DNA of 64,000 nt from Rahnella ecdela (GCF_019049625.1 NZ_JAFMOY010000133.1:124001-188000), one strand, 5' to 3'; counted from the first letter of the stretch, positions 33,836 to 43,343 are shown. The notes: generated by a model from the sequence alone, not told the origin. Numbers and translations: made by a program.

Positions 33836-36229
33836 ATGTCACAAGCTGTCATTACCAAAGCGTTTACCCAGTGGAAAGCGCAGCAAGCGGTCGATAATAA
33901 AGCCGTCACGCTCGACGAATTTATTTTTGCGAACGTGCCGGGTCTGGACGTTACAAAACCTATCAGCAACACCGAAGGCATCCCCGCCGCCGATAAGATT
34001 GTGTATCGTCAGGCCGTGGGCAAAACCGGTGTAGTGAATACCAACGCCGTGGTGTATTCGGTCACGCTGGGCGCCGACGTGGGGGATTTTGACTTCAATT
34101 GGATTGGGCTGGTTAATAAGGCCAGCGGCACGCTCGCCATGATCATTCACGCCCCGACGCAGCGCAAAGTCAAAAATGCCAGCGGTCAACAGGGCAACGT
34201 CCTGGTGCGCTCAATGCTGATGGAATACAGCGGCGCACAGACAGCGACGAGCATCACCACCCCGGCAGAGACGTGGCAGATTGATTTTACCGCCCGCCTG
34301 GCCGGGATGGATGAAGCCGATCGCCTGAACGCGCTGGATATTTACGGCGCCGGTGCGTTTTTCGATAACGGCTTTTTAGTGGCAAAAACCGGCACCCAGT
34401 ATTTTGTGACCAAGGGTTTAGGCTATGTGGGCGGGCTTCGTGCGTCGCTGGCGGCAAATCAAAACGTTGCCGTGTCGACCAAGCCGACCAAAGTCTGGGC
34501 AGACGTCAGCTACCAGGGCACGCTGACCAGCGCGTTTAAAACGGACATTAAATTCACCGTTGCGGCCACGCTTGCCGACTACACCACCAACGGCATTGCG
34601 CACTATGTCTTTGCCCTGGCGAGTATCGACGCGAACGGCGTTATCACAGACTTACGTCCAAAGGGCAGCAGCCAATATCTGCGCAGGGATAAAAACCTCA
34701 CCGATATCGCTGATCCAGCCATAGCGCTGAATAACTTAAACGGCGTGCCGAAAACGCGCACGGTGAATAAAAAGCCGCTGACAGCAGACCTTATCCTAAC
34801 ACCGGCGGACGTGGGCGCACTTGCTTCAACTGGCGGCGTGCTTACTGGCGAAATCAAAGGTACCTCTGCGGTATTTTCCGGCTCACTAACACAACGGGAA
34901 AACATCGCAAGTTATCGACAACTGATCTCCAGAGCAGATTCGTTTTCAGCATACACCACTTATAACCGGCTTGATCAGGTGGAGGGGGTGCGACCTGGCT
35001 CAGTGATCGGAGTTGGCGATATTGCCGCCCGCCTGACAACAGCGGCGGGTGATCCATACGGTCGCATTCTCGCAGGGGTGAGTTTTCAGTACAACACCAC
35101 CGGTGGCGGAAGGTTATTTCTCAATGCCAGAAATGATGCTGGAGTGGTTAAATCCGCTATCACCTTAGATGGTGATAGCGGCAATGCGACATTTGCTGGT
35201 GACACCGAATTTAAAGGATTAGTGAGATTCAGCCGCCATGATGGTGCGTGTGAATTCAGCTCGTCAGATGCTGCGCATCCGTTGATCTCTGTGAACTATT
35301 CAGGCGCGGGCAATTTCGGTTTTTGGGATACCACTAACGGCAGGTGGATCCTGCGAAAAAGAGCGTCAAACGTGACGAATGGCACGGCGGATAACTGGGT
35401 GATGGACGGCGGTCTGGAAGTTACCGGGGCGTATGGCCTGACACTAACCACCGCATTGCCTATTTCCAGCGGTGGCACCGGTGCAAAAACTGCAACCGAA
35501 GCATTAAAAAATCTGGGTGGATTGCCGAGTAATGGCACAGCTGTGGCGGCAACCAAACTAGCCACGGCGCGAAAAATTGCAGGTGTGGCCTTTGATGGCA
35601 CAAAAGACATTAATCTCACCAACTCGAATGTCGGGCTGGGGAATGTTGGGAATTTTGCCGCCGTTCAGCAAGGCGGCGGTGTAGGTATGCAGACTAATAA
35701 AGTCTATATCGGCTGGACGGGGGCGAAGGTCAAAATTCAGGTAGATGCCTCCGACATGGGGGAGGTTTACACCACTAAATTTCCGCCACCGCAGCGCGAC
35801 TCGTATACAAAATATGAATCCGATGACAGATTTTTAATGCGAGATGGTGCCAGCTGGGCTGGATTTGCTTCTGGCGATGCTGCTAGCCCCTATATGCGTC
35901 ACCTGTCCAGCAATGCCGTTATTGCCCTGCCCACCAAAGAGCAGTTAAACAACGAAATTGCAGCGACTCGCAATTGGGCGAATAGCGATTTACGTAATGA
36001 TATTTATGCCTACGGTAATAACCGCTATGTCTACGACGTACAGCGCGGGAGTCAGGCACTTGAGAATGCCTCTTTTACTGCACAGGCCGATTGGGAAGCG
36101 CCGACCGGCTGTTTTATGACGGGCATTAAGAACCGGGTTGATTTAGGGGATGCCCGCACGATGGGCAAATATTACCGCGCATTAATGGTCAGAACGGCCA
36201 GCGGCGGCTGGCGTCAGGTAGGAAACTAA
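33836..36229 (+). CDS. Tail fibre protein (gpH family)
   Basis: A 797-residue receptor-binding fibre. The N-terminal about 180 residues are the conserved baseplate-attachment domain ([20 protein letters not shown], then [19 protein letters not shown]). A central part has repeat-like [20 protein letters not shown], and the distal end is variable. Codon use is visibly less GC-rich from about 34,850 onward, a sign of exchange of the receptor-binding part. A fibre assembly gene follows after one base. Confidence 0.9.
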   Translation: MSQAVITKAFTQWKAQQAVDNKAVTLDEFIFANVPGLDVTKPISNTEGIPAADKIVYRQAVGKTGVVNTNAVVYSVTLGADVGDFDFNWIGLVNKASGTLAMIIHAPTQRKVKNASGQQGNVLVRSMLMEYSGAQTATSITTPAETWQIDFTARLAGMDEADRLNALDIYGAGAFFDNGFLVAKTGTQYFVTKGLGYVGGLRASLAANQNVAVSTKPTKVWADVSYQGTLTSAFKTDIKFTVAATLADYTTNGIAHYVFALASIDANGVITDLRPKGSSQYLRRDKNLTDIADPAIALNNLNGVPKTRTVNKKPLTADLILTPADVGALASTGGVLTGEIKGTSAVFSGSLTQRENIASYRQLISRADSFSAYTTYNRLDQVEGVRPGSVIGVGDIAARLTTAAGDPYGRILAGVSFQYNTTGGGRLFLNARNDAGVVKSAITLDGDSGNATFAGDTEFKGLVRFSRHDGACEFSSSDAAHPLISVNYSGAGNFGFWDTTNGRWILRKRASNVTNGTADNWVMDGGLEVTGAYGLTLTTALPISSGGTGAKTATEALKNLGGLPSNGTAVAATKLATARKIAGVAFDGTKDINLTNSNVGLGNVGNFAAVQQGGGVGMQTNKVYIGWTGAKVKIQVDASDMGEVYTTKFPPPQRDSYTKYESDDRFLMRDGASWAGFASGDAASPYMRHLSSNAVIALPTKEQLNNEIAATRNWANSDLRNDIYAYGNNRYVYDVQRGSQALENASFTAQADWEAPTGCFMTGIKNRVDLGDARTMGKYYRALMVRTASGGWRQVGN

Positions 36230-36230
36230 G

Positions 36231-36749
36231 ATGATTACATTCAGAAATATTAAAATTTCTAAGCAGGTATTAGAAGAAGGCATTCCTTTGCCCGTTCTCT
36301 ATTTTGAAGATGAAACTGGCCTGGACTGGTACACGGTGCGCGATCAGGAGTGGAAAGGGAAAAATTACTTTATTGCCGTTGGTACAGACGGGTTTATTAA
36401 CACCTGGGCGGCGGATCCAAACTTTATGACGTTATCCGAAGGCGTCAGCATTTATGAGATTTCGGCAAAAAAATTGCCGTCTGATATCGCAGAGCAGACC
36501 TACAGCTATCAGGACGGTAAATTTATTAAGTTTGAGCCGGTGGCAACTGATGTAGCGGAGCAGCATAAAAGTGCATTGCTGGCACAAGCCGCTATCGCTA
36601 TTGCACCGCTACAAGATGCCGTCGACGTTGACGATGTCACAGACGAAGAACTGGCGACGCTAAAAGCCTGGAAAAAATACCGTGTCGCCCTTAATCGCCT
36701 GGATTTATCGACCGCACCGGATATTACCTGGCCTGAGGCACCTCAGTAA
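36231..36749 (+). CDS. Tail fibre assembly chaperone (Tfa/gpG family)
   Basis: A 172-residue protein typical of Tfa: an N-terminal domain with [21 protein letters not shown]-like text and a C-terminal helical domain with [20 protein letters not shown] and the end ITWPEAPQ, a highly conserved finish of this family. It chaperones fibre trimerisation and stays partnered with the fibre tip. AT-richer like the end of the fibre gene, so the two were probably exchanged together. It overlaps the next gene by 1 nt. Confidence 0.93.
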   Translation: MITFRNIKISKQVLEEGIPLPVLYFEDETGLDWYTVRDQEWKGKNYFIAVGTDGFINTWAADPNFMTLSEGVSIYEISAKKLPSDIAEQTYSYQDGKFIKFEPVATDVAEQHKSALLAQAAIAIAPLQDAVDVDDVTDEELATLKAWKKYRVALNRLDLSTAPDITWPEAPQ

Positions 36750-37474
36750 TGTGGCGAGAGTCGATTATCCAGATAGCCGATGATATGGCTGCGCTGTCCT
36801 GCGCCGTGGTTCCCGCGCACCCGTGGGTTTATGGACTGGGGCAATCGGCAGACTCAGGCGGTTATCTCAGCCCAGCCAATGCGCTGGGCTATCTCGCAAA
36901 AAAACTGGCATCCAGCGGGGGCAATGGTGATGTGATCGTCCTGATGATTGCCGAGAATACGCATGACGCATTTATGCAAGGACTAAGCAGTCTCGCCACC
37001 GTTTTTCCTGCGCCCGCATTTACCCAGGTCAGCAGAATGGCGAAAGCCGCTGCCGAGTTAAGCGCCGTAAAGATGCAGCTGCCTGCCAAAGTAGTCAACG
37101 CCCTGCCCGCCGCTGCGCCTCTTTCTGTACCGACGAACAGAGCCGCCGTAAATGCCCAGCGCATCGCCGCCGCGCAGCTGGCCGCCGCTGTTACCACCAG
37201 TACAGCAGGATTGAAACAACAGCTGGCCGGTTTTGTCCAGGCCCGCGCCGGATTGTTATCCGCCGTGAGTCAGGGACTGGAAGAACTCAAAGGAGCCAGC
37301 GCGAAAGTGTGGGCCTTTACCCATAGCGGAAATCACAACACCGGCGCCGTCGAGATATTAAAAAACATTCCACTCACTACCGCCGTGCATACCGCCGCCA
37401 TGATGTTCACCGGGGATTCCCTGGCCGATTTGGAGAAAATGTTACATGAGCCAGACCACGCTACTCGCCCTTGA
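36749..37474 (+). CDS. Putative tail/baseplate protein, function unknown
   Basis: A 241-residue alanine-rich, mostly helical protein ([20 protein letters not shown]). It begins one base inside the tfa stop and overlaps the next gene by 29 nt, so it belongs to the late operon. Features are VVPAHPWVYGLGQSADSGGY, a long Ala/Gln-rich central coil (about 105-190) and FTHSGNHNTGAVEILKNIP. I do not recognise the family with confidence. A structural or assembly role for the baseplate is inferred from its place before the U-like and hub genes. Confidence 0.75.
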   Translation: MWRESIIQIADDMAALSCAVVPAHPWVYGLGQSADSGGYLSPANALGYLAKKLASSGGNGDVIVLMIAENTHDAFMQGLSSLATVFPAPAFTQVSRMAKAAAELSAVKMQLPAKVVNALPAAAPLSVPTNRAAVNAQRIAAAQLAAAVTTSTAGLKQQLAGFVQARAGLLSAVSQGLEELKGASAKVWAFTHSGNHNTGAVEILKNIPLTTAVHTAAMMFTGDSLADLEKMLHEPDHATRP

Positions 37475-37988
37475 TGGGGAAGGCATTGCGATGCAAAACA
37501 TGCTGGTTTCGCCGTCGATGCAGTTTCAGGAAAAAGACCAGTCGGGGCAGACGTCCAGCACAGCCAATGCCGAACAAGGTATTAAAGCCAAAGAGCTGCG
37601 CGTCTCCGGTCTGATCACCTTCGATAACCAGACCGTGTTACAGCGGCTTTTTCAAATTGCCTCGGCGACCGAATCCAGCGGCGCCCTCAAAACGTACCGA
37701 ATCGCCAACGAAACGGCGACGGCCATCAACTTTCGCGAAGGCACATTCACCGGCCAAATTGATGCCACACCGCAGGAAGACATTCTCGCCTGGCAGGTCA
37801 GTTTCACCCTGCGCGAAAAAGGCAGCGTCCCGGAAAAACGCCAGGCACGAAAGGCGAACGCCACGGCCAGCACAAAGCAAACCGGCGCAGCAGGGGCGAA
37901 CGGTTCGGCATCCGCCGATGAAGACAAAGACAAAATGAGCTGGTTTGAACAGAAAGTTTTAAAACCTGTGAATGATGCCCTGGGATAA
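37446..37988 (+). CDS. Baseplate protein, gpU-like
   Basis: A 180-residue protein with a beta-rich first 130 residues (KELRVSGLITFDNQTVLQRL, then FREGTFTGQIDATPQEDILA, then WQVSFTLREKGSVPEKR), a flexible Ala/Ser/Lys-rich linker and a terminal helix (SWFEQKVLKPVNDALG). Content and position just before the hub gene suggest a baseplate/tube initiator comparable to P2 U. The sequence match to U itself is not obvious. Late-operon member with 29-nt overlap upstream. Confidence 0.7.
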   Translation: MSQTTLLALDGEGIAMQNMLVSPSMQFQEKDQSGQTSSTANAEQGIKAKELRVSGLITFDNQTVLQRLFQIASATESSGALKTYRIANETATAINFREGTFTGQIDATPQEDILAWQVSFTLREKGSVPEKRQARKANATASTKQTGAAGANGSASADEDKDKMSWFEQKVLKPVNDALG

Positions 37989-37995
37989 CTGAGCC

Positions 37996-39696
37996 ATGAA
38001 ACCAATAAAACGCCTGTACCTTTCCAGCGATTCCGTGCACCTGGTCGACATCACTCTGATGCTCGAGATAAATGCGTGCGGTCGGGGATTTATCACGGCC
38101 CAAACTGATATTGATTACACCGGCAAAATGGTGCGCTTAGACATTGGCTACGACGGGCTTGTCCTGCGCTGGTTTACCGGTTATGTCGTCAGGTCGCAGC
38201 CCGCAGAGAACGGCACGCAAAGACTTTTTGTTCGTGAACTCATCGGTATTTTTGATAAGCCGTGGCCGTGCTCATTCCAGCATCCGACTCTTCGACAGAT
38301 TACTGATTGGATTAGCGAACAGAGCGGGTTAACGGTTGCACCGCCGACAGGCGCCGATTATGCCGATAAACCGATCCCCCATTTCACCCACAGCGGTACC
38401 GGATACCAGCTTTTTGCGAATCTGGGCCGTGCGTTCTCTGTCACGGATTACCTCTGGTACCAGCTGCCGGACGGCGCCGTCTTTGTTGGCGCAGCCCAGC
38501 ACAGTATGTTTGCCGGTAAGCCGGTAAAAATTCCCGGCGAATTTAGCCAGGCAACGGCGGGCGGCAACTCCATGACCCTTCCCATGATCCAAAGTTTACG
38601 CCCCGGCGCCGAGGTGAACGGCCAGCGGCTGAATCAGGTGCGTCTTGATAACGACGATATGGCGATATTTTGGCAACCGCGCAACAAAGCAACCGGCCAG
38701 GCGTTGCAAAAAACACCGGTACAACGCCAGATGGAAGGCGCGTTCCCGGAACTCGCCTCAGGGCTGCATCTGCCAAAATTCGCCAGGGTAGAGGCGCCGA
38801 GTGAAAACGTCAGCAGTGGAAATATTGCCGACCCATTCCGACCGCGCTACGCCGTCGATTTGCAGCTGCTTGACGCAGACGGTAATCCCGCAGCCGATAC
38901 GGCGGTTTATCCCGCCGTGCCATTACCGGTACCGATGGCCGGAAGCGAATCAGGGATGTTTCAGTTTCCGCCGCCCGGCACGCTGGTGGAAGTGGGCTTT
39001 ACCGATGGCCGCCCGGACAAGCCGTTCGTGCGCCAAAGTATGCCGCAGGGGCAAAACCTGCCATCAGTTAAGCCTGGTGAACAGCTGCAACAACAGCGTG
39101 ACGGCGTATCACAGCGCGTAACCGTCGCCGGTGACTGGGAACGCCAGACAGACCAGACCATCCGGGAAAACTCCATGAGTCGGTTAATCACAGCCGACGA
39201 TGAAACCCGCACGCTGGTAGCCCGCGAAACCATCGTCCAGGCCACGGATAAAACCACCGTACTGGGTACGGCCACACTTCTGGCCGGTGCCGTTGTTCAT
39301 GTCAGCGAGGGGGATTACAGCATCGGCACATCGGGCAATATGACCCTGTCATGCGGTAAAAATGCCAATCGCGCGGTCGGGGCTAACCTGGACGACAACA
39401 TCACCGGCAATGCTTCGATCTCGGTCGGCGGAACCCTTACCGAGAAAATCACCGGCATACGCCGAAGCGTCGCCCAAGTACAACAGCTGATTGCGCCCGT
39501 GGTGAAACTGGGTACTGACGAAATCAACGTCCTCACCTTGCTAACCGATACCCTGACGGTCGTCAACGAACTGGCGACGCTTGTCGCCAGCCATACCCAC
39601 CCCAGCACCGGCGCAAGCCAGCAGGCTGGTCAGTTCACTACGATCGCCGGTAAAACCGATACGCTTAGCAAGAAGTACGCCCCACTGATAGCTTGA
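37996..39696 (+). CDS. Fused baseplate hub and central spike (D-V like, VgrG-like)
   Basis: A 566-residue protein. The N-terminal half (to about 260) reads like the P2 D/gp27 hub: LVDITLMLEINACGRGFITA, FTGYVVRSQPAENGTQRLFV, LRQITDWISEQSGLTV. It is followed by an OB-fold spike section (YAVDLQLLDADGNPAADTAV, PPPGTLVEVGFTDGRPDKPF). The C-terminal repetitive beta-helix (about 390-500: SMSRLITADDETRTLVARET; NASISVGGTLTEKITGIRRS) carries the motif SHTHPSTG near the end. P2 keeps hub (D) and spike (V) separate; here one chain supplies both. Last large late gene before the non-coding 3' region. Confidence 0.85.
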   Translation: MKPIKRLYLSSDSVHLVDITLMLEINACGRGFITAQTDIDYTGKMVRLDIGYDGLVLRWFTGYVVRSQPAENGTQRLFVRELIGIFDKPWPCSFQHPTLRQITDWISEQSGLTVAPPTGADYADKPIPHFTHSGTGYQLFANLGRAFSVTDYLWYQLPDGAVFVGAAQHSMFAGKPVKIPGEFSQATAGGNSMTLPMIQSLRPGAEVNGQRLNQVRLDNDDMAIFWQPRNKATGQALQKTPVQRQMEGAFPELASGLHLPKFARVEAPSENVSSGNIADPFRPRYAVDLQLLDADGNPAADTAVYPAVPLPVPMAGSESGMFQFPPPGTLVEVGFTDGRPDKPFVRQSMPQGQNLPSVKPGEQLQQQRDGVSQRVTVAGDWERQTDQTIRENSMSRLITADDETRTLVARETIVQATDKTTVLGTATLLAGAVVHVSEGDYSIGTSGNMTLSCGKNANRAVGANLDDNITGNASISVGGTLTEKITGIRRSVAQVQQLIAPVVKLGTDEINVLTLLTDTLTVVNELATLVASHTHPSTGASQQAGQFTTIAGKTDTLSKKYAPLIA

Positions 39697-40374
39697 TTTC
39701 ATCCTCATCGTGTAAAACGATCTGTAAAGCCCACCATTGAGCGCAGCAACAAAAGGCCGACACTGTTCGGCCTTCTTTTCGTTCGTCCAGCCACGCCCCA
39801 CAGCCGCAGCAGAAACCCGCACGCGGAAGCGCATACCAGACGGAAACGGCGCTACACCGCACCCGCCTGCACGATTTGGATCGTAAAAATTTTGCAAAAG
39901 AAATTTTGTGCAAACCCTACCGCCAGCCCGCGCGGCGTCTGAGGTTTTCCGCTTTCATTGGTTTTGCACACGGCGCAAGCTTTTGCGAAGTTTTGCAAAA
40001 AACGTCGGGTAGCCCGCAACTAACCTTTTGTTTAACTGGTTGTTTTTATTTGGATCTCTTTGCTTTCCGTCTGGATCAAAACGCCGAGCGGTTAGCCCCC
40101 TGGCAAACTGGGGAAACTTCGGGAAGCCTTGCGGCGCAAGGGATTGCAGGAAATGACCGCTGATTTTATTTTTGCAAAATGTTGCGCATAGGATCCCCTA
40201 CGGATCCCCGCGCTCGCGTGCTGAATACTCCCCTGCCCGTTGGCGGCGGAATGGATTTTGTGTCGATTTTTTCCATAGGGATGTAAATCAACCTAACTAA
40301 AACGAAAAGCAGAAACTATTTGCATTAAATAAGTACCTCGATAATCATAACTCTCAGAAACTAAAGGGAGATTC
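39697..40374. other. Non-coding phage end region, candidate cos/packaging site
   Basis: No convincing gene lies in these 678 bp. It is full of short repeats: TTTTGCAAAA occurs exactly at 39890-39899, 39991-40000 and 40170-40179, with near copies at 39904, 39961 and 39981. GGATCCCC is repeated 11 bp apart (40191-40198 and 40202-40209). HP1-type phages have cos near attP, so this is the most likely packaging site. P2 places cos between its A and Q sides instead. A region so repeat-rich with no genes inside a compact phage must have a cis function. Confidence 0.55.
39890..40179. repeat. TTTTGCAAAA palindromic iterons
   Basis: Three exact copies of the 10-bp palindrome TTTTGCAAAA (39890, 39991, 40170) plus TTTTGTGCAAA, TTTTGCACA and TTTTGCGAA variants within about 290 bp. 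They are a plausible terminase or host-factor binding array. Confidence 0.7.
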
Positions 40375-40518
40375 ATGGAGCTGTCACAAGAAGAAAGGGA
40401 AGCCGTTGCGTGGTTTCTTAGCAACCACTGGGCAGCATTCACAGAAGGAGCTCAGGAGTTCATGACAACAGCTGCATTACATCGGCTTGCTAGCAAGTTA
40501 GGTTTAGATAGCGAGTAG
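40375..40518 (+). CDS. Small phage protein of 47 residues
   Basis: ATG at 40375 is preceded by AAAGGGAG at ideal distance, and the frame runs 47 codons to TAG 40516-40518. The product (MELSQEEREAVAWFLSNHWA at the start, LGLDSE at the end) is acidic and helical. A strong terminator follows 7 nt after the stop. Codons look ordinary. The function is unknown. As the last gene before attR it could be expressed from the lysogen, like moron genes at prophage ends. Confidence 0.6.
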   Translation: MELSQEEREAVAWFLSNHWAAFTEGAQEFMTTAALHRLASKLGLDSE

Positions 40519-40524
40519 AGCACT

Positions 40525-40556
40525 AAAAAAACCAGCCTCCGGGCTGGTTTTTTATT
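40525..40556. terminator. Strong, probably bidirectional terminator at the phage right end
   Basis: AACCAGCC (40530-40537) pairs with GGCTGGTT (40542-40549), extended by A/T pairs on both sides, with a T-run to the right and an A-run to the left. It ends phage late transcription before copA. A second hairpin GCCCGC/GCGGGC follows at 40569-40585. Confidence 0.9.
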
Positions 40557-40596
40557 GCCCAAAGAAAAGCCCGCAAAATGCGGGCCTTAGTCGAAG

Positions 40597-40615
40597 TGTG
40601 GTCGCGTTGTGGACA
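40597..40615 (+). repeat. Putative Int arm-type sites, right arm
   Basis: TGTGGTCG (40597-40604) and TGTGGACA (40608-40615), again 11 bp apart, 40 bp from the attR core. Same motif pair, order and spacing as at 9696-9714. Confidence 0.65.
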
Positions 40616-40654
40616 GCGTTGATAAAAATCCTTTTGCATCAACATAATATTGTA

Positions 40655-40673
40655 TTGACCTTCCCCTTGCTGG
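40655..40673. repeat. attR core of the prophage (19-bp direct repeat)
   Basis: Identical to attL at 9582-9600. It supplies the -35 hexamer, the left arm and the centre of the CueR operator of copA; the first non-core base (40674) begins the remaining right arm. Confidence 0.9.
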
Positions 40674-40685
40674 AAGGTTTATCCT
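40655..40685 (+). promoter_or_regulatory. CueR-dependent copA promoter, rebuilt at attR
   Basis: -35 TTGACC (40655-40660) and -10 TATCCT (40680-40685) are separated by 19 bp, the over-long spacer typical of MerR-family promoters. Inside lies a perfect dyad ACCTTCC (40658-40664) and GGAAGGT (40672-40678) with a 7-bp centre, the CueR box. Bases up to 40673 are phage-supplied core; the rest is host DNA. An AT-rich phage stretch (40640-40654) lies upstream of the -35. Confidence 0.92.
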
Positions 40686-40721
40686 CTGTCCTTAGTGAAG
40701 TTAACCCTGAGGAAATTCATC

Positions 40722-40939
40722 ATGACGACGACCGTATTATCTCTGCAAGGCTTGTCCTGCGGGCACTGCGTGGCTTCAACGCGTAAAGCGCTGGAAGCTG
40801 TGGAAGGCACCACTGCCGTTGAAGTTTCTCTGGATAAAGCCATCGTCAAAGGCGATGTCAGCAGCCAGAGCCTGGTCGATGCCGTTGTTAACGCTGGTTA
40901 TGAAGCACAGGTGGTGGAAGACGCATCCCCAAAATCTGA
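40722..40939 (+). CDS. copA(Z): Copper chaperone CopA(Z), made by -1 frameshift in copA
   Basis: A -1 slip on C CCA AAA (codons 70-71) gives ...P-K-I and an immediate TGA at 40937-40939. The product is the first metal-binding domain alone, about 72 residues, with C13 and C16. E. coli makes the same short copper chaperone from copA by the same mechanism. The frame contents are seen; in vivo use is inferred from that precedent. Confidence 0.82.
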
Positions 40940-43253
40940 GCCGCTGACCGATAAGGCGAAAGTTTTGCCGGAACCCCTGTCAGCGGCGGCGTCACCTGTT
41001 CCGGCAGAAACTCAGGCACCACATACCACAGACGACAGCGTGCAGCTGTTGCTCAGCGGGATGAGCTGCGCCAGTTGCGTCAGTAAAGTGCAAAAGGCGC
41101 TGGAAGGCGTGAACGGCGTAGAACGGGCGCGGGTCAATCTGGCGGAACGCAGTGCGCTGGTCAGCGGTAAAGCCGACCAGAATGCGCTGATCGCCGCCGT
41201 TGAACATGCCGGTTACGGCGCCGAAATTATTATCGACGAAACCAAACGTCGTGAGCGCCAGCAACAAACCTCACGTAAAAGCATGATCCGCTTCAGCTGG
41301 CAGGCAGCTCTCGGCTTAGCCGCCGGTATCCCGATGATGTTATGGGGATTACTCGGCGGTGAAATGATGGTGACCGCTGGCAACCAGACTGGCTGGCTGA
41401 TTGTCGGCCTGCTGACCTTGCTGATTATGGTGGTGGCGGGCGGCCATTTTTACCGCAGTGCCTGGAAAAGCCTGATGCACGGCAGCGCCAATATGGACAC
41501 GCTGGTGTCGCTCGGTACCGGCGCGGCCTGGATATTTTCCTTCGCGGTCAGTCTGTGGCCGGAAGCGTTCCCGATGCAGGCGCGGCATCTTTATTATGAA
41601 GCCAGCGTGATGATTATTGGTCTGATTAACCTCGGTCATGCGCTGGAACAACGCGGACGTCAGCGTTCATCTCAGGCGCTCGAACGCCTGCTGGATCTCA
41701 CCCCACCAACCGCACGTGTAGTTACGGAACAGGGAGAGAAAACCCTGCCGCTGGCTGACGTTAAGCAAGGTATGACGTTGCGCCTGACGACCGGTGACCG
41801 CGTCCCCGTTGACGGCGAAATTCAAAGTGGCGAAGCCTGGATGGATGAGGCGATGCTGACCGGCGAACCGATCCCCCGGCAGAAATCGCAAGGTGAAAAA
41901 GTGCATGCCGGTACGCTGGTCAAAGACGGCAGCGTGCTGTTCCGCGCGGATGCCATCGGCAGCCAGACCACCCTTTCGCGCATTATTAATCTGGTGCGTG
42001 AAGCCCAAAGCAGTAAACCTGAAATAGGCAAGCTGGCGGATAAAATCTCTGCCGTCTTTGTACCGGTGGTGGTGCTGATTGCTTTGTTCAGCGGAGCCAT
42101 CTGGTACTTCTTCGGCCCGCAACCGCAGCTGATGTATACGCTGGTGATCGTCACCACGGTGCTTATCATCGCCTGTCCATGTGCGCTTGGTCTGGCGACA
42201 CCAATGTCGATTACCGCCGGCGTCGGACGTGCCGCGGAGTTTGGGGTTCTGGTCCGTGATGCCGATGCGTTACAAAAAGCCAGTACGCTTTCAACGCTGG
42301 TATTTGATAAAACCGGGACGCTGACCGAAGGCCTGCCGAAAGTGACAGACATTCACACCTTCAGCGGTTTCAGTGAACAGCAGGCTTTACGGTTTGCCGC
42401 CGCGCTGGAAAAAGGTTCGCATCATCCTCTGGCTCAGGCGATTGTCGAAAAAGCAGAAGGAATGGATATCCCGGACATTGTGAATTTCCGCACTCTTGGC
42501 GGGCTGGGTTTGCGTGGCGATGCAGAAGAACATTCCCTGCTGCTGGGTAATCAGGCGCTGATGCAGGAAAACGGCGTCGATACTCAGGCAGCCGATGCCC
42601 TGCTGGACAAACTAGCCGGAGAAGGTGCAACGCCGGTATTGCTGGCTGCCAGCGGGAAAATCGCGGCGCTGTTTGCCCTGCGTGACCCGCTGCGTGAAGA
42701 CAGCGTCAGCGCATTGCAGCGTCTGCATCAGCTGGGTTATCAGCTGGTGATGCTGACCGGTGACAATCCGCGTACCGCAGAGGCTATTGCGGCACAGGCG
42801 GGGATTGATACGGTGATTGCCGGTGTGCGTCCGGAAGGTAAAGCCGACGCCATCAAAGCTTTGCAGGCCAAAGGGCAGCAGGTCGCCATGATTGGCGACG
42901 GCATTAATGATGCTCCGGCGCTGGCTCAGGCAGATGTCGGCATTGCGATGGGTGGCGGCAGCGATGTGGCGATTGAAACCGCCGCCATTACGCTGATGCG
43001 CCCGAGTCTTCACGGTGTCGCCGATGCGCTGGCGATGTCTCAGGCGACGCTGCGTAATATGAAGCAGAACCTGCTGGGTGCCTTTGTGTATAACGTGATT
43101 GGTATCCCGATCGCCGCCGGTGTGCTTTATCCGCTGACCGGAACCCTGCTCAGCCCGATAGTGGCGGGTGCGGCGATGGCACTGTCTTCCATCACGGTGG
43201 TGGCCAACGCAAACCGTCTGTTGCGCTTTTCACCTGAAAAAGGACAGCCATGA
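40722..43253 (+). CDS. copA: Cu(I)-exporting P1B-type ATPase CopA
   Basis: An 843-residue copper pump matching E. coli CopA (834). Two N-terminal metal-binding domains carry GLSCGHC (C13, C16) and GMSCASC (C116, C119). Eight membrane helices follow, with the transport motif C485-P-C487, the phosphorylation site D529 in [17 protein letters not shown] and [10 protein letters not shown] in the P-domain. It moves Cu(I) from cytoplasm to periplasm. The start at 40722 follows GAGG; nine codons upstream are open but absent from the family. Expression is driven by the CueR promoter at the prophage boundary. A -1 frameshift site lies at codons 70-71. Confidence 0.97.
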   Translation: MTTTVLSLQGLSCGHCVASTRKALEAVEGTTAVEVSLDKAIVKGDVSSQSLVDAVVNAGYEAQVVEDASPKSEPLTDKAKVLPEPLSAAASPVPAETQAPHTTDDSVQLLLSGMSCASCVSKVQKALEGVNGVERARVNLAERSALVSGKADQNALIAAVEHAGYGAEIIIDETKRRERQQQTSRKSMIRFSWQAALGLAAGIPMMLWGLLGGEMMVTAGNQTGWLIVGLLTLLIMVVAGGHFYRSAWKSLMHGSANMDTLVSLGTGAAWIFSFAVSLWPEAFPMQARHLYYEASVMIIGLINLGHALEQRGRQRSSQALERLLDLTPPTARVVTEQGEKTLPLADVKQGMTLRLTTGDRVPVDGEIQSGEAWMDEAMLTGEPIPRQKSQGEKVHAGTLVKDGSVLFRADAIGSQTTLSRIINLVREAQSSKPEIGKLADKISAVFVPVVVLIALFSGAIWYFFGPQPQLMYTLVIVTTVLIIACPCALGLATPMSITAGVGRAAEFGVLVRDADALQKASTLSTLVFDKTGTLTEGLPKVTDIHTFSGFSEQQALRFAAALEKGSHHPLAQAIVEKAEGMDIPDIVNFRTLGGLGLRGDAEEHSLLLGNQALMQENGVDTQAADALLDKLAGEGATPVLLAASGKIAALFALRDPLREDSVSALQRLHQLGYQLVMLTGDNPRTAEAIAAQAGIDTVIAGVRPEGKADAIKALQAKGQQVAMIGDGINDAPALAQADVGIAMGGGSDVAIETAAITLMRPSLHGVADALAMSQATLRNMKQNLLGAFVYNVIGIPIAAGVLYPLTGTLLSPIVAGAAMALSSITVVANANRLLRFSPEKGQP
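40928..40987 (+). promoter_or_regulatory. Programmed -1 frameshift signal in copA
   Basis: Slippery CCCCAAAA core: heptamer CCCAAAA at 40928-40934 in X XXY YYZ register. After 5 nt, GCCGCTGAC (40940-40948) pairs perfectly with GTCAGCGGC (40979-40987), enclosing a small GGC/GCC inner hairpin, consistent with a pseudoknot-like stimulator. Confidence 0.85.
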
Positions 43254-43343
43254 AAAACACGCCGAAAAAACAAGACGTTTCCTCTGTTCGCTAAACCGCA
43301 GGCGCGTTAGCATGGTCTCTCATTTTTCGGGAGACCCTGCATT

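Larger units (their letters stand above)
9582..40673. mobile_element. P2-family (Peduoviridae) prophage integrated in the copA promoter
   Basis: About 31 kb bounded by a 19-bp direct repeat. It contains a P2-type integrase, C repressor, Cox, gpA-type replication protein, complete head genes (Q, P, O, N, M, L), a contractile tail with baseplate and fibres, and a lysis cassette. No frameshift or interruption was seen in an essential gene, so it may be inducible. The late order (sheath and tube before lysis and tape measure; no separate V) resembles HP1/K139-type phages, whereas integrase, repressor, Cox and gpA are P2-like. An AT-rich three-gene cargo lies at 15-18.2 kb. Confidence 0.95.

Noticed and set aside
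39876-40163. 95-codon rightward frame in the prophage end region
   Set aside because: It runs through the TTTTGCAAAA iterons, lacks a ribosome site and its translation follows the repeats; the repeats are better explained as a cis site.
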